NCBI GenBank assembly: GCA_017962235.1
Contig: JAGCVS010000009.1
Location: 1-64,000, forward strand
Reading direction: 5' to 3'
Source: Bacteroidales bacterium
Lineage (GTDB): Bacteria > Bacteroidota > Bacteroidia > Bacteroidales > UBA932
Length of the DNA: 64,000 nt
The notes beneath the pieces are model-generated. The model was given only the letters and a program-made list of their open reading frames with translations, had not been told where the DNA came from and did no database searches. Positions within the stretch are counted from its first letter, which is position 1; every line of letters starts with the position of its first letter. The position numbers and the translations under genes are program-made. Below are positions 9,001-19,064 of the stretch, piece after piece.

Positions 9001-9004
9001 AATT

Positions 9005-9466
9005 ATGAAGCAGGCAGACATATTAAGGGCAGCCGCTGAAGAATATGCGGCACAACACGGAATGTTTGTGATATCGGTGGAGATATCCAAAGACAACGAC
9101 GTGGACGTAACAGTGGATGCGGACAGCCGCGACATCACTCTGGACGACTGTGTTGGAATGACAGAGTTCATCCACTCCAAAGTTGACCGGGACGTTGAGG
9201 ACTACGCCCTCACAATCGGATCGGCGGGCCTAACTTCCCCCTTCAAAGTGCCGCGTCAGTGGCGCAAGGCGGTGGGCAGCGAGATCTGGCTCACCCGTCT
9301 TTCCGGAGAGCGCGTGCGCGCCACCGTTGTTTCTGCAGACGATGAGGGGGCGGAAGTCTCCTACCTGAAGAAGGCGGAGGGCAAGGGTGCCAAGGCCAAA
9401 GAGACCGTTACAGAACGCCTCGCTTACAGCGAAATCAAATCAGCAAAACCAATAATTAAATTCTAA
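9005..9466 (+). CDS. rimP: ribosome maturation factor RimP
   Basis: A 153-residue protein needed for late assembly of the 30S subunit. The N-terminal alpha/beta domain (about 1-75, with DVTVDADSRDITLDDCVGMT) and the C-terminal SH3-like barrel (about 80-153, starting after GSAGLTSPFKVPRQW) are both recognisable. It is the first gene of the rimP-nusA-infB operon, an order conserved across bacteria. The stop is 8 nt before nusA. No Shine-Dalgarno is visible: the ATG follows an oligo-T stretch. Confidence 0.93.
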   Translation: MKQADILRAAAEEYAAQHGMFVISVEISKDNDVDVTVDADSRDITLDDCVGMTEFIHSKVDRDVEDYALTIGSAGLTSPFKVPRQWRKAVGSEIWLTRLSGERVRATVVSADDEGAEVSYLKKAEGKGAKAKETVTERLAYSEIKSAKPIIKF

Positions 9467-9474
9467 ATACAATA

Positions 9475-10716
9475 ATGGAAGTAAATCTTGTCAGCACTTT
9501 CGCTGAATTCAAAGAGGGTAAGAACATTGACAGGCCCACGATGATGAGCGTCCTTGAAGAGGCGTTCCGCGCGCAGCTTGAAAAAATGTACGGAGAGGAT
9601 GCCAAGTTTGACATCGTGATCAACATAGACAAGGGTGACTTTGAGATATGGCGCACCCGCGAAGTGGTTGAGACAGTAGAGAATCCCGCAACTGAAATCT
9701 CCCTTGAAGAGGTCAGCAAGATAGACGACTCTTACGAGGTGGGCGAGGATTACACAGAGGAGGTCAAGCTCACCCAGTTTGGCCGCCGCGGTATCCTCAA
9801 CATCCGACAGAACCTCGCAGGCCGCATCATGGACCTGGAGAACGCAAACCTCTACAACCGCTACAAAGAGCGCATCGGCGAGATTATCGTAGGTCAGGTT
9901 CACCAGTCCTGGAAGAAAGAGACCATAATCCACGACGAGGAGAAGAACGAGCTGGTACTCCCCAAGACGGAGCAGATCCCCTCTGACTTCTTCCGTAAGG
10001 ACGACACCGTTAAGGCTATCATCACCAACGTGGAGATGAAGAACAACCGTCCCGTGATAACCCTGTCCCGTACCTCCAGCCTCTTTTTGGAGAAGCTGTT
10101 CGAGCAGGAGGTGCCCGAGATTTTCGACGGCCTTATCACCATCAAGAAGGTGGTCCGCATCCCCGGCGAGCGTGCCAAGGTGGCTGTTGAATCCTACGAC
10201 GACCGCATCGACCCCGTGGGCGCATGCGTGGGCGTGAAGGGTTCCCGTATCCACGGCATCGTGAAGGAGCTGCACAACGAGAATATCGACGTTATCAACT
10301 GGACCAACAACAAGCAGCTGCTCATCCAGCGCGCGCTCTCTCCCGCACGCATCTCCTCCATGGAGTTCGACGAGGCCAACAAGACCGTGAACGTATACCT
10401 GAAACCTTCAGAGGTATCGGTGGCTATCGGCAAGGGCGGCTGCAACATCAAGCTGGCCGGCATGCTGATAGATTACCAGATTGAGGCTTACCGCGAGGTG
10501 GACGAGGCCGAGGCTGCTGCAGAAGAAGAGGACGTATTGCTGGAGGACTTCAGCGACGAGATCGATCAGTGGATCATCGACGCTCTCAAGGCTATCGGTC
10601 TGGACACCGCCAAGAGCGTACTGGCACTCCCCGTAGAGGAAATCAGCCAGCGTGCAGACCTGGAAGACGAGACCGTAGAAGAGGTTCAGAGAATACTCCG
10701 TTCAGAATTTGAATAA
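9475..10716 (+). CDS. nusA: transcription termination/antitermination factor NusA
   Basis: A 413-residue RNA polymerase-binding factor that enhances pausing and intrinsic termination and takes part in antitermination. The N-terminal RNAP-binding domain (about 1-125) is followed by an S1 domain (about 130-200) and two KH domains (about 225-375); the motifs GVKGSRIHGIVKEL and IGKGGCNIKLAG carry the GxxG loops. An acidic linker precedes a C-terminal helix-hairpin-helix-like segment. Length is typical for Bacteroidota. It may regulate its own operon through the leader hairpin at 8969-9000 (inference). Confidence 0.96.
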   Translation: MEVNLVSTFAEFKEGKNIDRPTMMSVLEEAFRAQLEKMYGEDAKFDIVINIDKGDFEIWRTREVVETVENPATEISLEEVSKIDDSYEVGEDYTEEVKLTQFGRRGILNIRQNLAGRIMDLENANLYNRYKERIGEIIVGQVHQSWKKETIIHDEEKNELVLPKTEQIPSDFFRKDDTVKAIITNVEMKNNRPVITLSRTSSLFLEKLFEQEVPEIFDGLITIKKVVRIPGERAKVAVESYDDRIDPVGACVGVKGSRIHGIVKELHNENIDVINWTNNKQLLIQRALSPARISSMEFDEANKTVNVYLKPSEVSVAIGKGGCNIKLAGMLIDYQIEAYREVDEAEAAAEEEDVLLEDFSDEIDQWIIDALKAIGLDTAKSVLALPVEEISQRADLEDETVEEVQRILRSEFE

Positions 10717-10747
10717 AAAACCATACTATACAACGAGGGGATAACCA

Positions 10748-13459
10748 ATGGCAAAAATCCGAGCAAGCAAGGTAGTTAAAGAGTTCAACATCGCCCTTTC
10801 CACTCTGGTGGAATTCCTCAAGAAGAAAGGGATAGAGATCGAGTCCAACCCGGGCGCGGTGCTCTCTGAAGATGCGTACGCATTGGTAGAGAAAGAGTTC
10901 GCCAAAGAACACCTGCTCAAAGAGCAGTCCCGCAAGGTGGCTATCTCGGTCAAGGAGATTACAGAAAGCGACAAGGCAAAGGCTCCGGCAGAAGAGCCGG
11001 AAGAGCTTATCATAAAGACCAACGTGCTTGACAGCAAGCCCGTGGTTCCCAAGCCCGCCCCCGCGCCCAAGCCGGTAAAGGAGAAGCCCGCTCCGGCACC
11101 CGCCCCCGAACCGGCGGCAGAAGAGCAGTCCTCTCCTGCAATCAAGGTGTTGGACAAGATAGACCTGGACGCTCAGAAGAAGCCCGCCAAGAAGGCGGAG
11201 CCCAAGCCTCAGCCAACTGAGCCAAAACCCGCTCCGGCTGCGGAGAAACCCGCTCCCGCCACTGAGGAAGAAGAGGCGCCCAAGGTTCCCGAGAAGCCCG
11301 TGATAGAGCACATCGAGACAAAGGTAGAGAAGCTCAAAGGCCCCGAAATCATTGGCAAGATTAACCTTGAAGAGACCAAGCCCGCTCCCCGCGACAAGCA
11401 GCGCGACAAGAACAAGAAGCGCGAGCGCATCCACAAGCAGACTGCAAAGGTCGATATCAGCCAGAGCGCAAACTACGGCAAGGACGACTCCCGCAGCCGC
11501 CGCAACAAGAAGAACCAGCGCGACAACATAAGCAAGTTTGTCCGCCCTGAGACTGACGAGGACGAGGTTCAGCGCCAGATCAAGGAGACCTACGCACGTC
11601 TCACAGAGAGCCGCAGCAAGACCAAGGGCAGCAAGCACCGCCGCGAGAAGCGAGAAATCTTCGAGCAGCGTCAGGAGGAGGCCATGCAGCAGGAGGCACT
11701 CACCAGCAACGTGCTCAAAGTCACCGAGTTCGTTACCGTTAACGAGCTGGCCATAATGATGAACAACACCCCCGTAACCAAGGTTATCGAGGCCTGCATG
11801 AACCTGGGACAGATGGTATCCATCAACCAGCGTCTGGAGGCCGACGCCCTGGTGCTTGTGGCAGAGGAGTTCGGATACAAGATCGAGTTCACCACTGCCG
11901 GAGAGCAGGAGGCACTGGAGCAGGAGGAAGACCGTCCGGAAGACCTGGTACCGAGGCCCCCGATCATCACAGTGATGGGTCACGTTGACCATGGTAAGAC
12001 ATCATTGCTGGACTACATTCGCAAGTCCAACGTGATTGCCGGTGAGGCGGGCGGTATCACCCAGCACATCGGTGCATACAACGTGAAGCTGCCCGACGGC
12101 CGCCACATCACCTTCCTGGATACCCCGGGTCACGAAGCCTTCACCGCAATGCGTGCCCGCGGTGCCAAGCTCACCGACATTGCCATAATCATTATCGCAG
12201 CCGATGACGCCGTGATGCCCCAGACAATCGAGGCTATCAACCACGCGCAGGCTGCAGGCGTGCCCATGGTGTTCGCAATCAACAAGATAGACAAGCCCGG
12301 CGCTAACGGGGAGAAGATCCGCGAGCAGCTGGCCAACATGAATATCCTTGTAGAGGATTGGGGCGGCAAATACCAGTGCCAGGAGATATCCGCAAAGAAG
12401 GGTATCAACGTGGACAAACTGCTGGACAAGGTGCTGCTCGAGGCCGACATGCTGGAACTCAAGGCTAACCCCAACAAGCGCGCCGTGGGCAGCGTGGTAG
12501 AGTCCTCCCTGGACAAGGGCCGCGGCTATCTGGCCACCGTGCTGGTACAGGCCGGAACACTCCATGTGGGCGATGTGGTGCTGGCAGGCTGCTACACCGG
12601 CCGTGTGAAGGCTATGTTCAACGAACGTGGCGCCAAGATAACCGAGGCTGGTCCTTCCACCCCTGTATCGGTGCTCGGTCTCAACGGAGCCCCCACCGCA
12701 GGTGACACCATCAACGTTCTGGAAGACGAGAAAGAGGCCAAGGAGATTGCCAACAAGCGCGAGCAGCTGCTCCGCATGCAGGGTCTGCGCGCTCAGCAGC
12801 ACGTCACTCTGGAGGAGATCGGCCGCCGTATCGCCATCGGCAACTTCAAGGAGCTCAACATCATTGTCAAGGCCGATGTGGACGGTTCCATCGAAGCTCT
12901 GGCAGACTCCCTTATCAAGCTCTCCACAGAGGAGGTCAAGGTCAACGTTATCCACAAGGCTGTGGGTGCCATCTCGGAATCCGATGTATTGCTGGCAGTT
13001 GCGTCCAACGCCATCATCATCGGCTTCCAGGTGCGTCCTTCTTCCGACGCCCGCCGTCAGGCAGAGAAGGAAGGCATCGAGATCCGCCTCTACTCCGTCA
13101 TTTACGACGCCATCAACGAGGTCAAGGACGGTATCGAGGGTATGCTTGCTCCGGAAGAGAAGGAAGAGGTTACCGCAACCGCAGAGGTACGCGAGACCTT
13201 CAAGATATCCAAGGTGGGCACCATCGCCGGCTGTATGGTCAAGGAGGGCAAGCTCACCCGCACCGCGAAGGTGCGCGTGATCCGCGACGGTATCGTGGTC
13301 TACACCGGCGTGCTCGGCTCCCTGAAGCGTTTCAAAGACGATGTGAAGGAGGTCGCTGCAGGTTACGACTGTGGTATGAACATAGAGAACTTCAACGACA
13401 TCAAGGTGGGCGACGTGATAGAAGCCTACACCATTGTTCAGATCAAGAGGACCTTATAA
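10748..13459 (+). CDS. infB: translation initiation factor IF-2
   Basis: A 903-residue GTPase that places initiator tRNA on the 30S subunit. An IF2-N helical domain (about 2-55, [17 protein letters not shown]) is followed by a long Pro/Ala/Lys/Glu-rich disordered linker (about 75-300), a second IF2-N-like domain (about 315-375), and the G domain with G1 GHVDHGKT near residue 410, DTPGHE and NKID. Domains II-IV complete the protein. The stop lies in a TTATAA shared with the converging reductase gene. Confidence 0.97.
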   Translation: MAKIRASKVVKEFNIALSTLVEFLKKKGIEIESNPGAVLSEDAYALVEKEFAKEHLLKEQSRKVAISVKEITESDKAKAPAEEPEELIIKTNVLDSKPVVPKPAPAPKPVKEKPAPAPAPEPAAEEQSSPAIKVLDKIDLDAQKKPAKKAEPKPQPTEPKPAPAAEKPAPATEEEEAPKVPEKPVIEHIETKVEKLKGPEIIGKINLEETKPAPRDKQRDKNKKRERIHKQTAKVDISQSANYGKDDSRSRRNKKNQRDNISKFVRPETDEDEVQRQIKETYARLTESRSKTKGSKHRREKREIFEQRQEEAMQQEALTSNVLKVTEFVTVNELAIMMNNTPVTKVIEACMNLGQMVSINQRLEADALVLVAEEFGYKIEFTTAGEQEALEQEEDRPEDLVPRPPIITVMGHVDHGKTSLLDYIRKSNVIAGEAGGITQHIGAYNVKLPDGRHITFLDTPGHEAFTAMRARGAKLTDIAIIIIAADDAVMPQTIEAINHAQAAGVPMVFAINKIDKPGANGEKIREQLANMNILVEDWGGKYQCQEISAKKGINVDKLLDKVLLEADMLELKANPNKRAVGSVVESSLDKGRGYLATVLVQAGTLHVGDVVLAGCYTGRVKAMFNERGAKITEAGPSTPVSVLGLNGAPTAGDTINVLEDEKEAKEIANKREQLLRMQGLRAQQHVTLEEIGRRIAIGNFKELNIIVKADVDGSIEALADSLIKLSTEEVKVNVIHKAVGAISESDVLLAVASNAIIIGFQVRPSSDARRQAEKEGIEIRLYSVIYDAINEVKDGIEGMLAPEEKEEVTATAEVRETFKISKVGTIAGCMVKEGKLTRTAKVRVIRDGIVVYTGVLGSLKRFKDDVKEVAAGYDCGMNIENFNDIKVGDVIEAYTIVQIKRTL

Positions 13460-14311
13460 CAGGCGCTTGTAGCGGCGCATGTTGCGCTCCAGAGCGCTCT
13501 GCCATGGCTCGGTTTCGATGCCGAAGTCGTGCTTGATTTTGGAACAGTCAAGATAAGAATATGCCGGACGGGTGGCCTTCTGAGGGTACCCGTCCGATTT
13601 TATATCCACCACGCGGCAACTGTTGCCGGCGCAGTGCATAATGGCGGCGGCAAACACGCTCCAGCTGGTCTCTCCGCAGCCGGTGTAGTGATAAATCTCG
13701 CCGCGGCGATTCCCGATATTGTCGATTATTCTAACGATGGCGCCCGCCAGCGAGTCTGCGGCGGTGGGGCAGCCTATCTGGTCGCACACTACGTTAACCA
13801 CGTCGCGCTGCGAGCCAAGGGTCGCCATGGTCTTCATGAAATTCTTCCCGAACGGGGAGTAGAGCCATGCGGTACGGACAATCACCCCTCGGCAGCCGCT
13901 CTTAATCATTGCCCGTTCCCCTTCAAGCTTGCTAGCGCCGTAAACGTTCAGCGGGGCGGGGGTGTCGCTCTCCCTGTAAGGGGTGCGGCGGTTGCCGTCA
14001 AACACATAGTCTGTAGAAATCTGGATTAGAGCTGCATCGGTCTTCAGAGCCGCCTCTGCAAGGGTTTTTACTCCGGTGGCGTTCACCGCGAAGCAGCGCT
14101 CGGCGTCATCTTCTGCCGCCTCTACGTTGGTGTAAGCGGCGCAGTTTACAATAGTGCCGATGCCGTTGGCGGCAATGAAACCCTCCACGGCGGCCGCGTT
14201 GCAGATGTCCAGCTCCGCATCGGTGGCTAAGACCCTCTTGCGACGCGCAAGCTTCTTCTGCAATTCTATTCCCAGCTGTCCGCCGGCCCCCGTTATCCAA
14301 ATCCCTTTCAT
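13454..14311 (-). CDS. rfbD: dTDP-4-dehydrorhamnose reductase-like protein
   Basis: A 285-residue extended short-chain dehydrogenase of the RmlD family, which makes dTDP-L-rhamnose for surface glycans using NAD(P)H. The Rossmann motif GAGGQLG (about 8-14) and the catalytic YGASK motif (about 128-132) are present, with STDYVFDG upstream. No other rhamnose genes flank it, so it may work with rmlABC elsewhere; a related sugar substrate cannot be excluded. Its stop overlaps that of infB by six bases. Confidence 0.85.
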   Translation of the reverse strand: MKGIWITGAGGQLGIELQKKLARRKRVLATDAELDICNAAAVEGFIAANGIGTIVNCAAYTNVEAAEDDAERCFAVNATGVKTLAEAALKTDAALIQISTDYVFDGNRRTPYRESDTPAPLNVYGASKLEGERAMIKSGCRGVIVRTAWLYSPFGKNFMKTMATLGSQRDVVNVVCDQIGCPTAADSLAGAIVRIIDNIGNRRGEIYHYTGCGETSWSVFAAAIMHCAGNSCRVVDIKSDGYPQKATRPAYSYLDCSKIKHDFGIETEPWQSALERNMRRYKRLL

Positions 14312-14345
14312 TGAAATATTATTTCTTCTACAAAAGTAATATTTT

Positions 14346-14354
14346 TATCTTTGT
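14346..14354 (+). promoter_or_regulatory. promoter -7 element for DUF4290-ftsK-lolA
   Basis: TATCTTTGT matches TAnnTTTG and lies 23 nt before the DUF4290 ATG. A -33 TTTG at the expected spacing is not clear. Confidence 0.5.
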
Positions 14355-14377
14355 AAGTTACAAGGCATATTACGAAT

Positions 14378-15007
14378 ATGGATTACAATACATATAGAGA
14401 AAAGTTGATACTTCCCGAATACGGGAGGCATGTGCAGAAGATGATAGAGCATGTGAAGGGGATAGAAGACAAGCAGAAGCGCAACGAGCAGATACAGGCT
14501 GTGGTGAATGTAATGACGCTGCTCAACCCCTCGCTCCGTGAATATCCAGATTACAAGCGCAAGCTCTGGGACCATGTATACGTGATTGCGGGCTATGACA
14601 TTGACATAGACTCGCCGTACGAGGCTCCGACACCCGCCAAGGCGGCCACCAAGCCGGACCCCATCCCCATTGACAAGACCCCCATCAAGGCGAGCTGCTA
14701 CGGCCGCAACATAGAGAACATGATAGACCTCGTGGCCGGCATAGAAGACGAAACCGTGCGCAACGAGATGATACGCAACCTGGCCCGCTACATGCGCCAG
14801 CAGTACCTTATCTGGAACAAGGACAGCGTTGCAGACGAGACCATCCTCAAGGATATGGCTCAGCTCGCGCAGGGCAAGCTGGAGATCCCGGAGGGACTGG
14901 AGCTGGGCGCGGTGCACGGAGATTTCAACCGTCCGCGCGGCATCGATCCCCGTCAGGGCCAGTTTGGCAAGAAGAATAAGAAGAAGAAATACCGGAACAA
15001 CAACTAG
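14378..15007 (+). CDS. DUF4290 domain protein
   Basis: A 209-residue cytoplasmic protein of a Bacteroidota-restricted family of unknown function. It has two copies of a pattern GRxxxxMIxxVxGIEDxxxRNEQI/EMI (about 16-40 and 110-135), so it looks internally duplicated. Further landmarks are LWDHVYVIAGYDIDIDSPY and a very basic C-terminal tail (KKNKKKKYRNNN) that could bind nucleic acid. It is the first gene before ftsK, with only 2 nt between them, so a role tied to chromosome segregation or the divisome is possible by context. Confidence 0.85.
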   Translation: MDYNTYREKLILPEYGRHVQKMIEHVKGIEDKQKRNEQIQAVVNVMTLLNPSLREYPDYKRKLWDHVYVIAGYDIDIDSPYEAPTPAKAATKPDPIPIDKTPIKASCYGRNIENMIDLVAGIEDETVRNEMIRNLARYMRQQYLIWNKDSVADETILKDMAQLAQGKLEIPEGLELGAVHGDFNRPRGIDPRQGQFGKKNKKKKYRNNN

Positions 15008-15009
15008 CG

Positions 15010-17385
15010 ATGGCCACAACCAAGAAGAAGAAAAAGAAACAGGCGCGGCAGCCTTTCCTCACCTACGAGCGCAAGGTGGCCATCCGGATAATCCTGGGGC
15101 TGCTCCTGCTGGCCGTCACCGTGATGGTGACCGCATCGCTGGTATCGTATATCTTCACCTGGAAGGCAGACTACAGCATCCGCTCCAATCCCGACGCATG
15201 GCGCGAGTATGTAATCTCCAACAACGTGTGCGGCAAGGTCGGCTATCACATATCAGACTTCCTGATTGGCAGGCTGTTCGGTGTGGGTGCATACTGCATC
15301 CCGGTATTTTTGGCGGCGCTCACCGTGGGGTGCTTCCGCATCCGCAAGGTGCGCCTGCTGCGCTGCTTTGCCCTGTGTCTTTTCGGGGCGATAGTAATCT
15401 CCCTGATGGCCTCCTTCATAGCCGGTTTCTGGAACGACTTCGTACTCTCCACAGGCGCCGGCGGCTCCTACGGCTTCTTTGTGAACCAGTGGCTCAACGC
15501 CACCGTTGGCCGTCTGGGTGCGGGCCTGATCATCTCGCTGCTGTTCATACTGTGGCTCATGCTGTGCTCCGGCAAGGTGGCGCTGGCAATTGATAAGTTC
15601 ATATACAACTCGTTCCACCGTCCGCCCAAGCCCGTAAAGGAGCCGGAGTTTGAACATGACGAAGTGCTTCTTGGTGAGCCTGAAGACGAGCCGCTGACTC
15701 TGGTAGATGAGCCCCTGCAGCCTGCAGAAGAGCCGGAAGATGAACCCGGCGGAGAAGGGGAGGATATCATTGACCTCGCGGCCGATGCCCCGGAGAGCGG
15801 CGTGAAGATCACCGTGGAGAAGGGTGGTTACGACCCTGAAGCAAACATGGGTGAGGATGACATAGAGCATCTGTACAACCCTCGCTTGGACCTCTCCAAA
15901 TACGAATTTCCCTCAGTGTCCCTGCTGGACGATTATAAAGACAAGTGGTACGAGATCTCCATGGACGAGATGGAGCGCAACAAGAACCGCATTGTCCACA
16001 CTCTGGCAAGCTACAAGATTCGCGTAGAGAGCATCTCCGCCAAGAAGGGTCCCACAGTGACCCTGTACAAGATACGTTTGGCAGAGGGTACCCGCATCGC
16101 CCAGGTGAAGCGTCTGGAAGAGGATATCGCTATGTCGCTGGCCGCCAAGGGCGTCCGCGTGCTGGTGCTGGAGGGTGCCATCGGCATAGAGGTGGCCAAC
16201 GAGAAGCCCAGCGTGGTGCCTCTCAAGATGATTCTCAACTCGCCGCAGTATCGCGAAAAGAGCGCCAACATGGAACTCCCCGTGGCGCTAGGTATCACCG
16301 TTACCAACGAACCCTTCTTTCTGGATTTGGCCCGCATGCCGCACCTGCTGGTTGCCGGTGCCACCGGTATGGGTAAGTCGGTGGGTCTGAACGCCATAAT
16401 CGCATCGCTGCTGTATGCTAAGCATCCTTCAGAGATGAAGTTTGTGATGGTAGATCCCAAGAAGGTGGAGCTGGACTTCTACCAGGCGCTGGAGAAGCAT
16501 TTCCTGGCTGCGCTGCCCGATGCGGAAGAGGTGATTATCACCGATACCACAAAGGTGGTGCACACGCTCCGTTCCCTCTGCACGGAGATGGACGCCCGCT
16601 ACGATCTGTTGCGTGACGCCGGTGTGCGCAAGATCACAGAATACAACGAGAAGTTCCTCAACCGCAAGCTCAACCCGCTCAAGGGGCACAAATACCTGCC
16701 GTATATCGTGGTGGTTATAGACGAGTTCGCAGATCTGCTGATGACTGCCGGCCGCGAGGTGGAGGAGCCCATCGCCCGTCTGGCGCAGAAAGCCCGCGCC
16801 GTGGGCATCCATCTGGTTATCGCCACACAGCGTCCTACCACAGATGTCATCACCGGCACAATCAAGGCCAACTTCAACTCCCGTATCGCCTTCAAGGTGA
16901 ACAGCGGTGTGGACAGCAAGACCATCATAGACGCCTCCGGAGCGCAGCGCCTGATTGGACGCGGCGACATGCTGGTGCTCTATCCGGGCAGCGACCTGGT
17001 GCGCGTTCAGTGCGCCATGATAGACACCCCGGAGATAGAGCGCATCACCAGCTTCATAGGGCGACAGAGAGGCTACAGCCATGTATTCTGGCTGCCTGAA
17101 TATGTAGATGAGAGTGCCGACGATCTGGGCGGCGGCGCGGCCAGCCTCACCAAGCGCGACGCGCTGTTTGAAGAGGCCGCCAAGATACTGGTGCAGACCC
17201 AGCAGGGTTCCACATCCATGCTGCAGCGCAAGCTCAACTTGGGCTACAACCGCGCCGGCAGGCTCATGGACCAGCTGGAAGCGGCGGGCATAGTGGGCCC
17301 CGCCAACGGCAGCAAGAGCCGCGATGTGCTCATCACAGATTTCGACTCTCTGGACCGGATAATTGAGGCCCTGGACCACCAGTAG
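15010..17385 (+). CDS. ftsK: DNA translocase FtsK
   Basis: A 791-residue membrane-anchored motor that pumps chromosome ends through the division septum and activates XerCD at dif. The N-terminal part has four membrane segments (about 25-200) and an acidic linker (about 215-280). The RecA-like motor carries Walker A AGATGMGKS near residues 447-455 and Walker B VVVIDEFADLLM near 575. A C-terminal winged-helix gamma domain (about 720-790, STSMLQRKLNLGYNRAGRLM) should read KOPS sites. The linker is much shorter than in E. coli, as usual in the phylum. Confidence 0.97.
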   Translation: MATTKKKKKKQARQPFLTYERKVAIRIILGLLLLAVTVMVTASLVSYIFTWKADYSIRSNPDAWREYVISNNVCGKVGYHISDFLIGRLFGVGAYCIPVFLAALTVGCFRIRKVRLLRCFALCLFGAIVISLMASFIAGFWNDFVLSTGAGGSYGFFVNQWLNATVGRLGAGLIISLLFILWLMLCSGKVALAIDKFIYNSFHRPPKPVKEPEFEHDEVLLGEPEDEPLTLVDEPLQPAEEPEDEPGGEGEDIIDLAADAPESGVKITVEKGGYDPEANMGEDDIEHLYNPRLDLSKYEFPSVSLLDDYKDKWYEISMDEMERNKNRIVHTLASYKIRVESISAKKGPTVTLYKIRLAEGTRIAQVKRLEEDIAMSLAAKGVRVLVLEGAIGIEVANEKPSVVPLKMILNSPQYREKSANMELPVALGITVTNEPFFLDLARMPHLLVAGATGMGKSVGLNAIIASLLYAKHPSEMKFVMVDPKKVELDFYQALEKHFLAALPDAEEVIITDTTKVVHTLRSLCTEMDARYDLLRDAGVRKITEYNEKFLNRKLNPLKGHKYLPYIVVVIDEFADLLMTAGREVEEPIARLAQKARAVGIHLVIATQRPTTDVITGTIKANFNSRIAFKVNSGVDSKTIIDASGAQRLIGRGDMLVLYPGSDLVRVQCAMIDTPEIERITSFIGRQRGYSHVFWLPEYVDESADDLGGGAASLTKRDALFEEAAKILVQTQQGSTSMLQRKLNLGYNRAGRLMDQLEAAGIVGPANGSKSRDVLITDFDSLDRIIEALDHQ

Positions 17386-17438
17386 CCTTTGGCACTCATT
17401 TTGCCTTTTATGGGTAAAGAACCTTACACTGACAGATT

Positions 17439-17933
17439 ATGAAAAAGATATTCGCAATACTTTTAGCCCTGGCAGGCATCACCGCCGTATACGCACAGAA
17501 CGAGGCGGAGACCCTGTGGGGTGAACTCAAGAAGCAGGGACAGGTTTCCATGGATTTCTCCCTGAAGGGCACCGACCCGGAAGGGGTGGTAGTCTCTTCA
17601 GAGACCGGCAAGGCCTATATGCAGGGTGACTGCTACCGCATAGAATGCGGCGACATGCTTATCTGCTGCGACGGTACCTCCATGTGGCTCTACAACCGCG
17701 ACAGCGAGGAACTGGTGATTGACTGCGACGAGGCGCTCCCTTTCATGAAGGCCACCGACGTCAAGAAAGACCAGAAGGGCAACGTGAATGCCACCTATGT
17801 GGCAGACGACATCACCTTCAAGGTAAAGGTCTCCAACATCACCAATCCATCCGCCGCCTTCGCCCCGTCTTTCTTCGTGATAGACGTAAAATCCCTATCA
17901 GAGGATGTCATAGTGACAGACCTGAGAGACTGA
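17439..17933 (+). CDS. LolA-like periplasmic lipoprotein carrier
   Basis: A 164-residue exported protein with a signal peptide (about 1-19, ending VYAQ). The mature half-barrel has the LolA-type order: a strand-rich core, MQGDCYRIECGDMLICCDGTSMW, a hydrophobic stretch, and a C-terminal FFVIDVKSLSEDV. LolA carries lipoproteins from the inner to the outer membrane. Divergence is high, so the exact cargo role is inferred. It follows ftsK by 53 nt, a pairing often seen in Bacteroidota, and is ended by a strong terminator. Confidence 0.8.
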   Translation: MKKIFAILLALAGITAVYAQNEAETLWGELKKQGQVSMDFSLKGTDPEGVVVSSETGKAYMQGDCYRIECGDMLICCDGTSMWLYNRDSEELVIDCDEALPFMKATDVKKDQKGNVNATYVADDITFKVKVSNITNPSAAFAPSFFVIDVKSLSEDVIVTDLRD

Positions 17934-17950
17934 CGGGCTGCGAGCCGTCA

Positions 17951-17989
17951 AAAAAAGAATCCCGAGGCTTGACCCCGGGATTCTTTTTT
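17951..17989. terminator. strong bidirectional terminator
   Basis: A perfect 14-bp stem (17951-17964 with 17976-17989) carries A6 on the left arm and T6 on the right arm, with an 11-nt loop. It can terminate both the lolA-like gene and the converging kinase gene, whose stop codon overlaps the right arm. Confidence 0.92.
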
Positions 17990-19052
17990 ATGCGTTCTCT
18001 ATGAACGCCTTCATCTGAGGCACCTTGGCGCGGGCCGCCTCGAACAGCGCCCACTGGTTGCGTGTGCGCACCAGGTTGTGGTCGGCATACTTGATCTTGT
18101 AGTATGTGTCGCCGTTGATATAGTCTGTGAAGAAGCGCACTGCCTGCATGTAGGGGAACAGGCAAGCCGCGAACGGCAGGTTCTCTTTCTCCACGGGGGT
18201 GAGGAAGGTCGCGCCCTCCAGATAGCCCTTGGCAAACGCCTCAAAGATATCCATCTTGAAGTCTACCTTCTCCCATGCGGGGTCGTCCTCAGCCACGGTG
18301 TTGGCTGCGGTGCGCAAGAAGTCACCGAAGTCTGAGAATACAAAGCTGGGCATCAGGGTGTCCAGGTCAATCACGCAAAGGATGTTGCCGTCTTTGTCAA
18401 ACATCATGTTGTTCACCTTGGTGTCGCAATGGCAGATGCGTTTGGGAAGGGTCCCTTCGCGGTACATCCGCTCTGCCTTGCACATCTCCTGCTCAAAGGG
18501 GAGCATCTTTGCCAGAATCTCCTTCACCTCGGGTTCCGCCATTCGGCCGGCGGCATCGGCCTCCACAGCCTCGTGCAGCTGGCGGGCGCGCAGCTCCATG
18601 TTGTGGAAGTCGGGGATGGTCTCGCCCAGGGTGTCCGGGATATCGGCCAGCATCGCCTCAAAGTTGCCGAACGCCTTGCCTGCGAAGTATGAATACTTGG
18701 GGTCTACCGTCTCGTAGGTGAAGGCATCCTTGATAAACACGCTCACGCGCCAGTATGCCTGACCGTCAAACCAGTAGGTCTTGCCAGTCTCCTTGCAGGG
18801 GAGGAAGGTGAGCACCTTGCGGTCAATGTCGGGGTCGCCGGCAAGTTTGCGGCGGATATGGGCGGTGGCGCAGTCTATGTTGTGCTGCAGCAGGTCCACA
18901 TCCTTGAAAATGGAGTTGTTGATTTTCTGGAGAACGTAGTTGTCGGGTCCGTCGGTCTTTACCAGCAGCGTGTCGTTGATAAGTCCGTTGCCCAGAGGCT
19001 TGATTTCTGTGATGTTGCCCTTGATGGCAAAGTGTTTGACAATATCTTTCAT
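17988..19052 (-). CDS. APH-type small-molecule kinase (NahK-like)
   Basis: A 354-residue kinase of the aminoglycoside phosphotransferase fold. The catalytic loop ICHCDTKVNNMMF (about 219-231) and the metal-binding ILCVIDLDT (about 237-245) are intact. Bacteroidota homologues are usually annotated as aminoglycoside phosphotransferase or N-acetylhexosamine 1-kinase (NahK), which makes sugar-1-phosphates. Resistance is unlikely, because the gene sits among housekeeping genes. The neighbouring NUDIX gene lies 12 nt upstream on the same strand, so the two probably form an operon. The exact substrate cannot be read from the sequence. Confidence 0.8.
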   Translation of the reverse strand: MKDIVKHFAIKGNITEIKPLGNGLINDTLLVKTDGPDNYVLQKINNSIFKDVDLLQHNIDCATAHIRRKLAGDPDIDRKVLTFLPCKETGKTYWFDGQAYWRVSVFIKDAFTYETVDPKYSYFAGKAFGNFEAMLADIPDTLGETIPDFHNMELRARQLHEAVEADAAGRMAEPEVKEILAKMLPFEQEMCKAERMYREGTLPKRICHCDTKVNNMMFDKDGNILCVIDLDTLMPSFVFSDFGDFLRTAANTVAEDDPAWEKVDFKMDIFEAFAKGYLEGATFLTPVEKENLPFAACLFPYMQAVRFFTDYINGDTYYKIKYADHNLVRTRNQWALFEAARAKVPQMKAFIENA

Positions 19053-19064
19053 ATCTGATAATAA

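Noticed and set aside
10643-11992. 449-residue open frame antisense to infB
   Set aside because: It lies wholly opposite nusA/infB, has no known domain, and follows from the codon bias of the real genes.
17988-19052. Antibiotic resistance by aminoglycoside phosphotransferase
   Set aside because: Only the kinase fold supports it; the gene is chromosomal, next to a NUDIX gene and pyrE, and matches the NahK-like housekeeping group.
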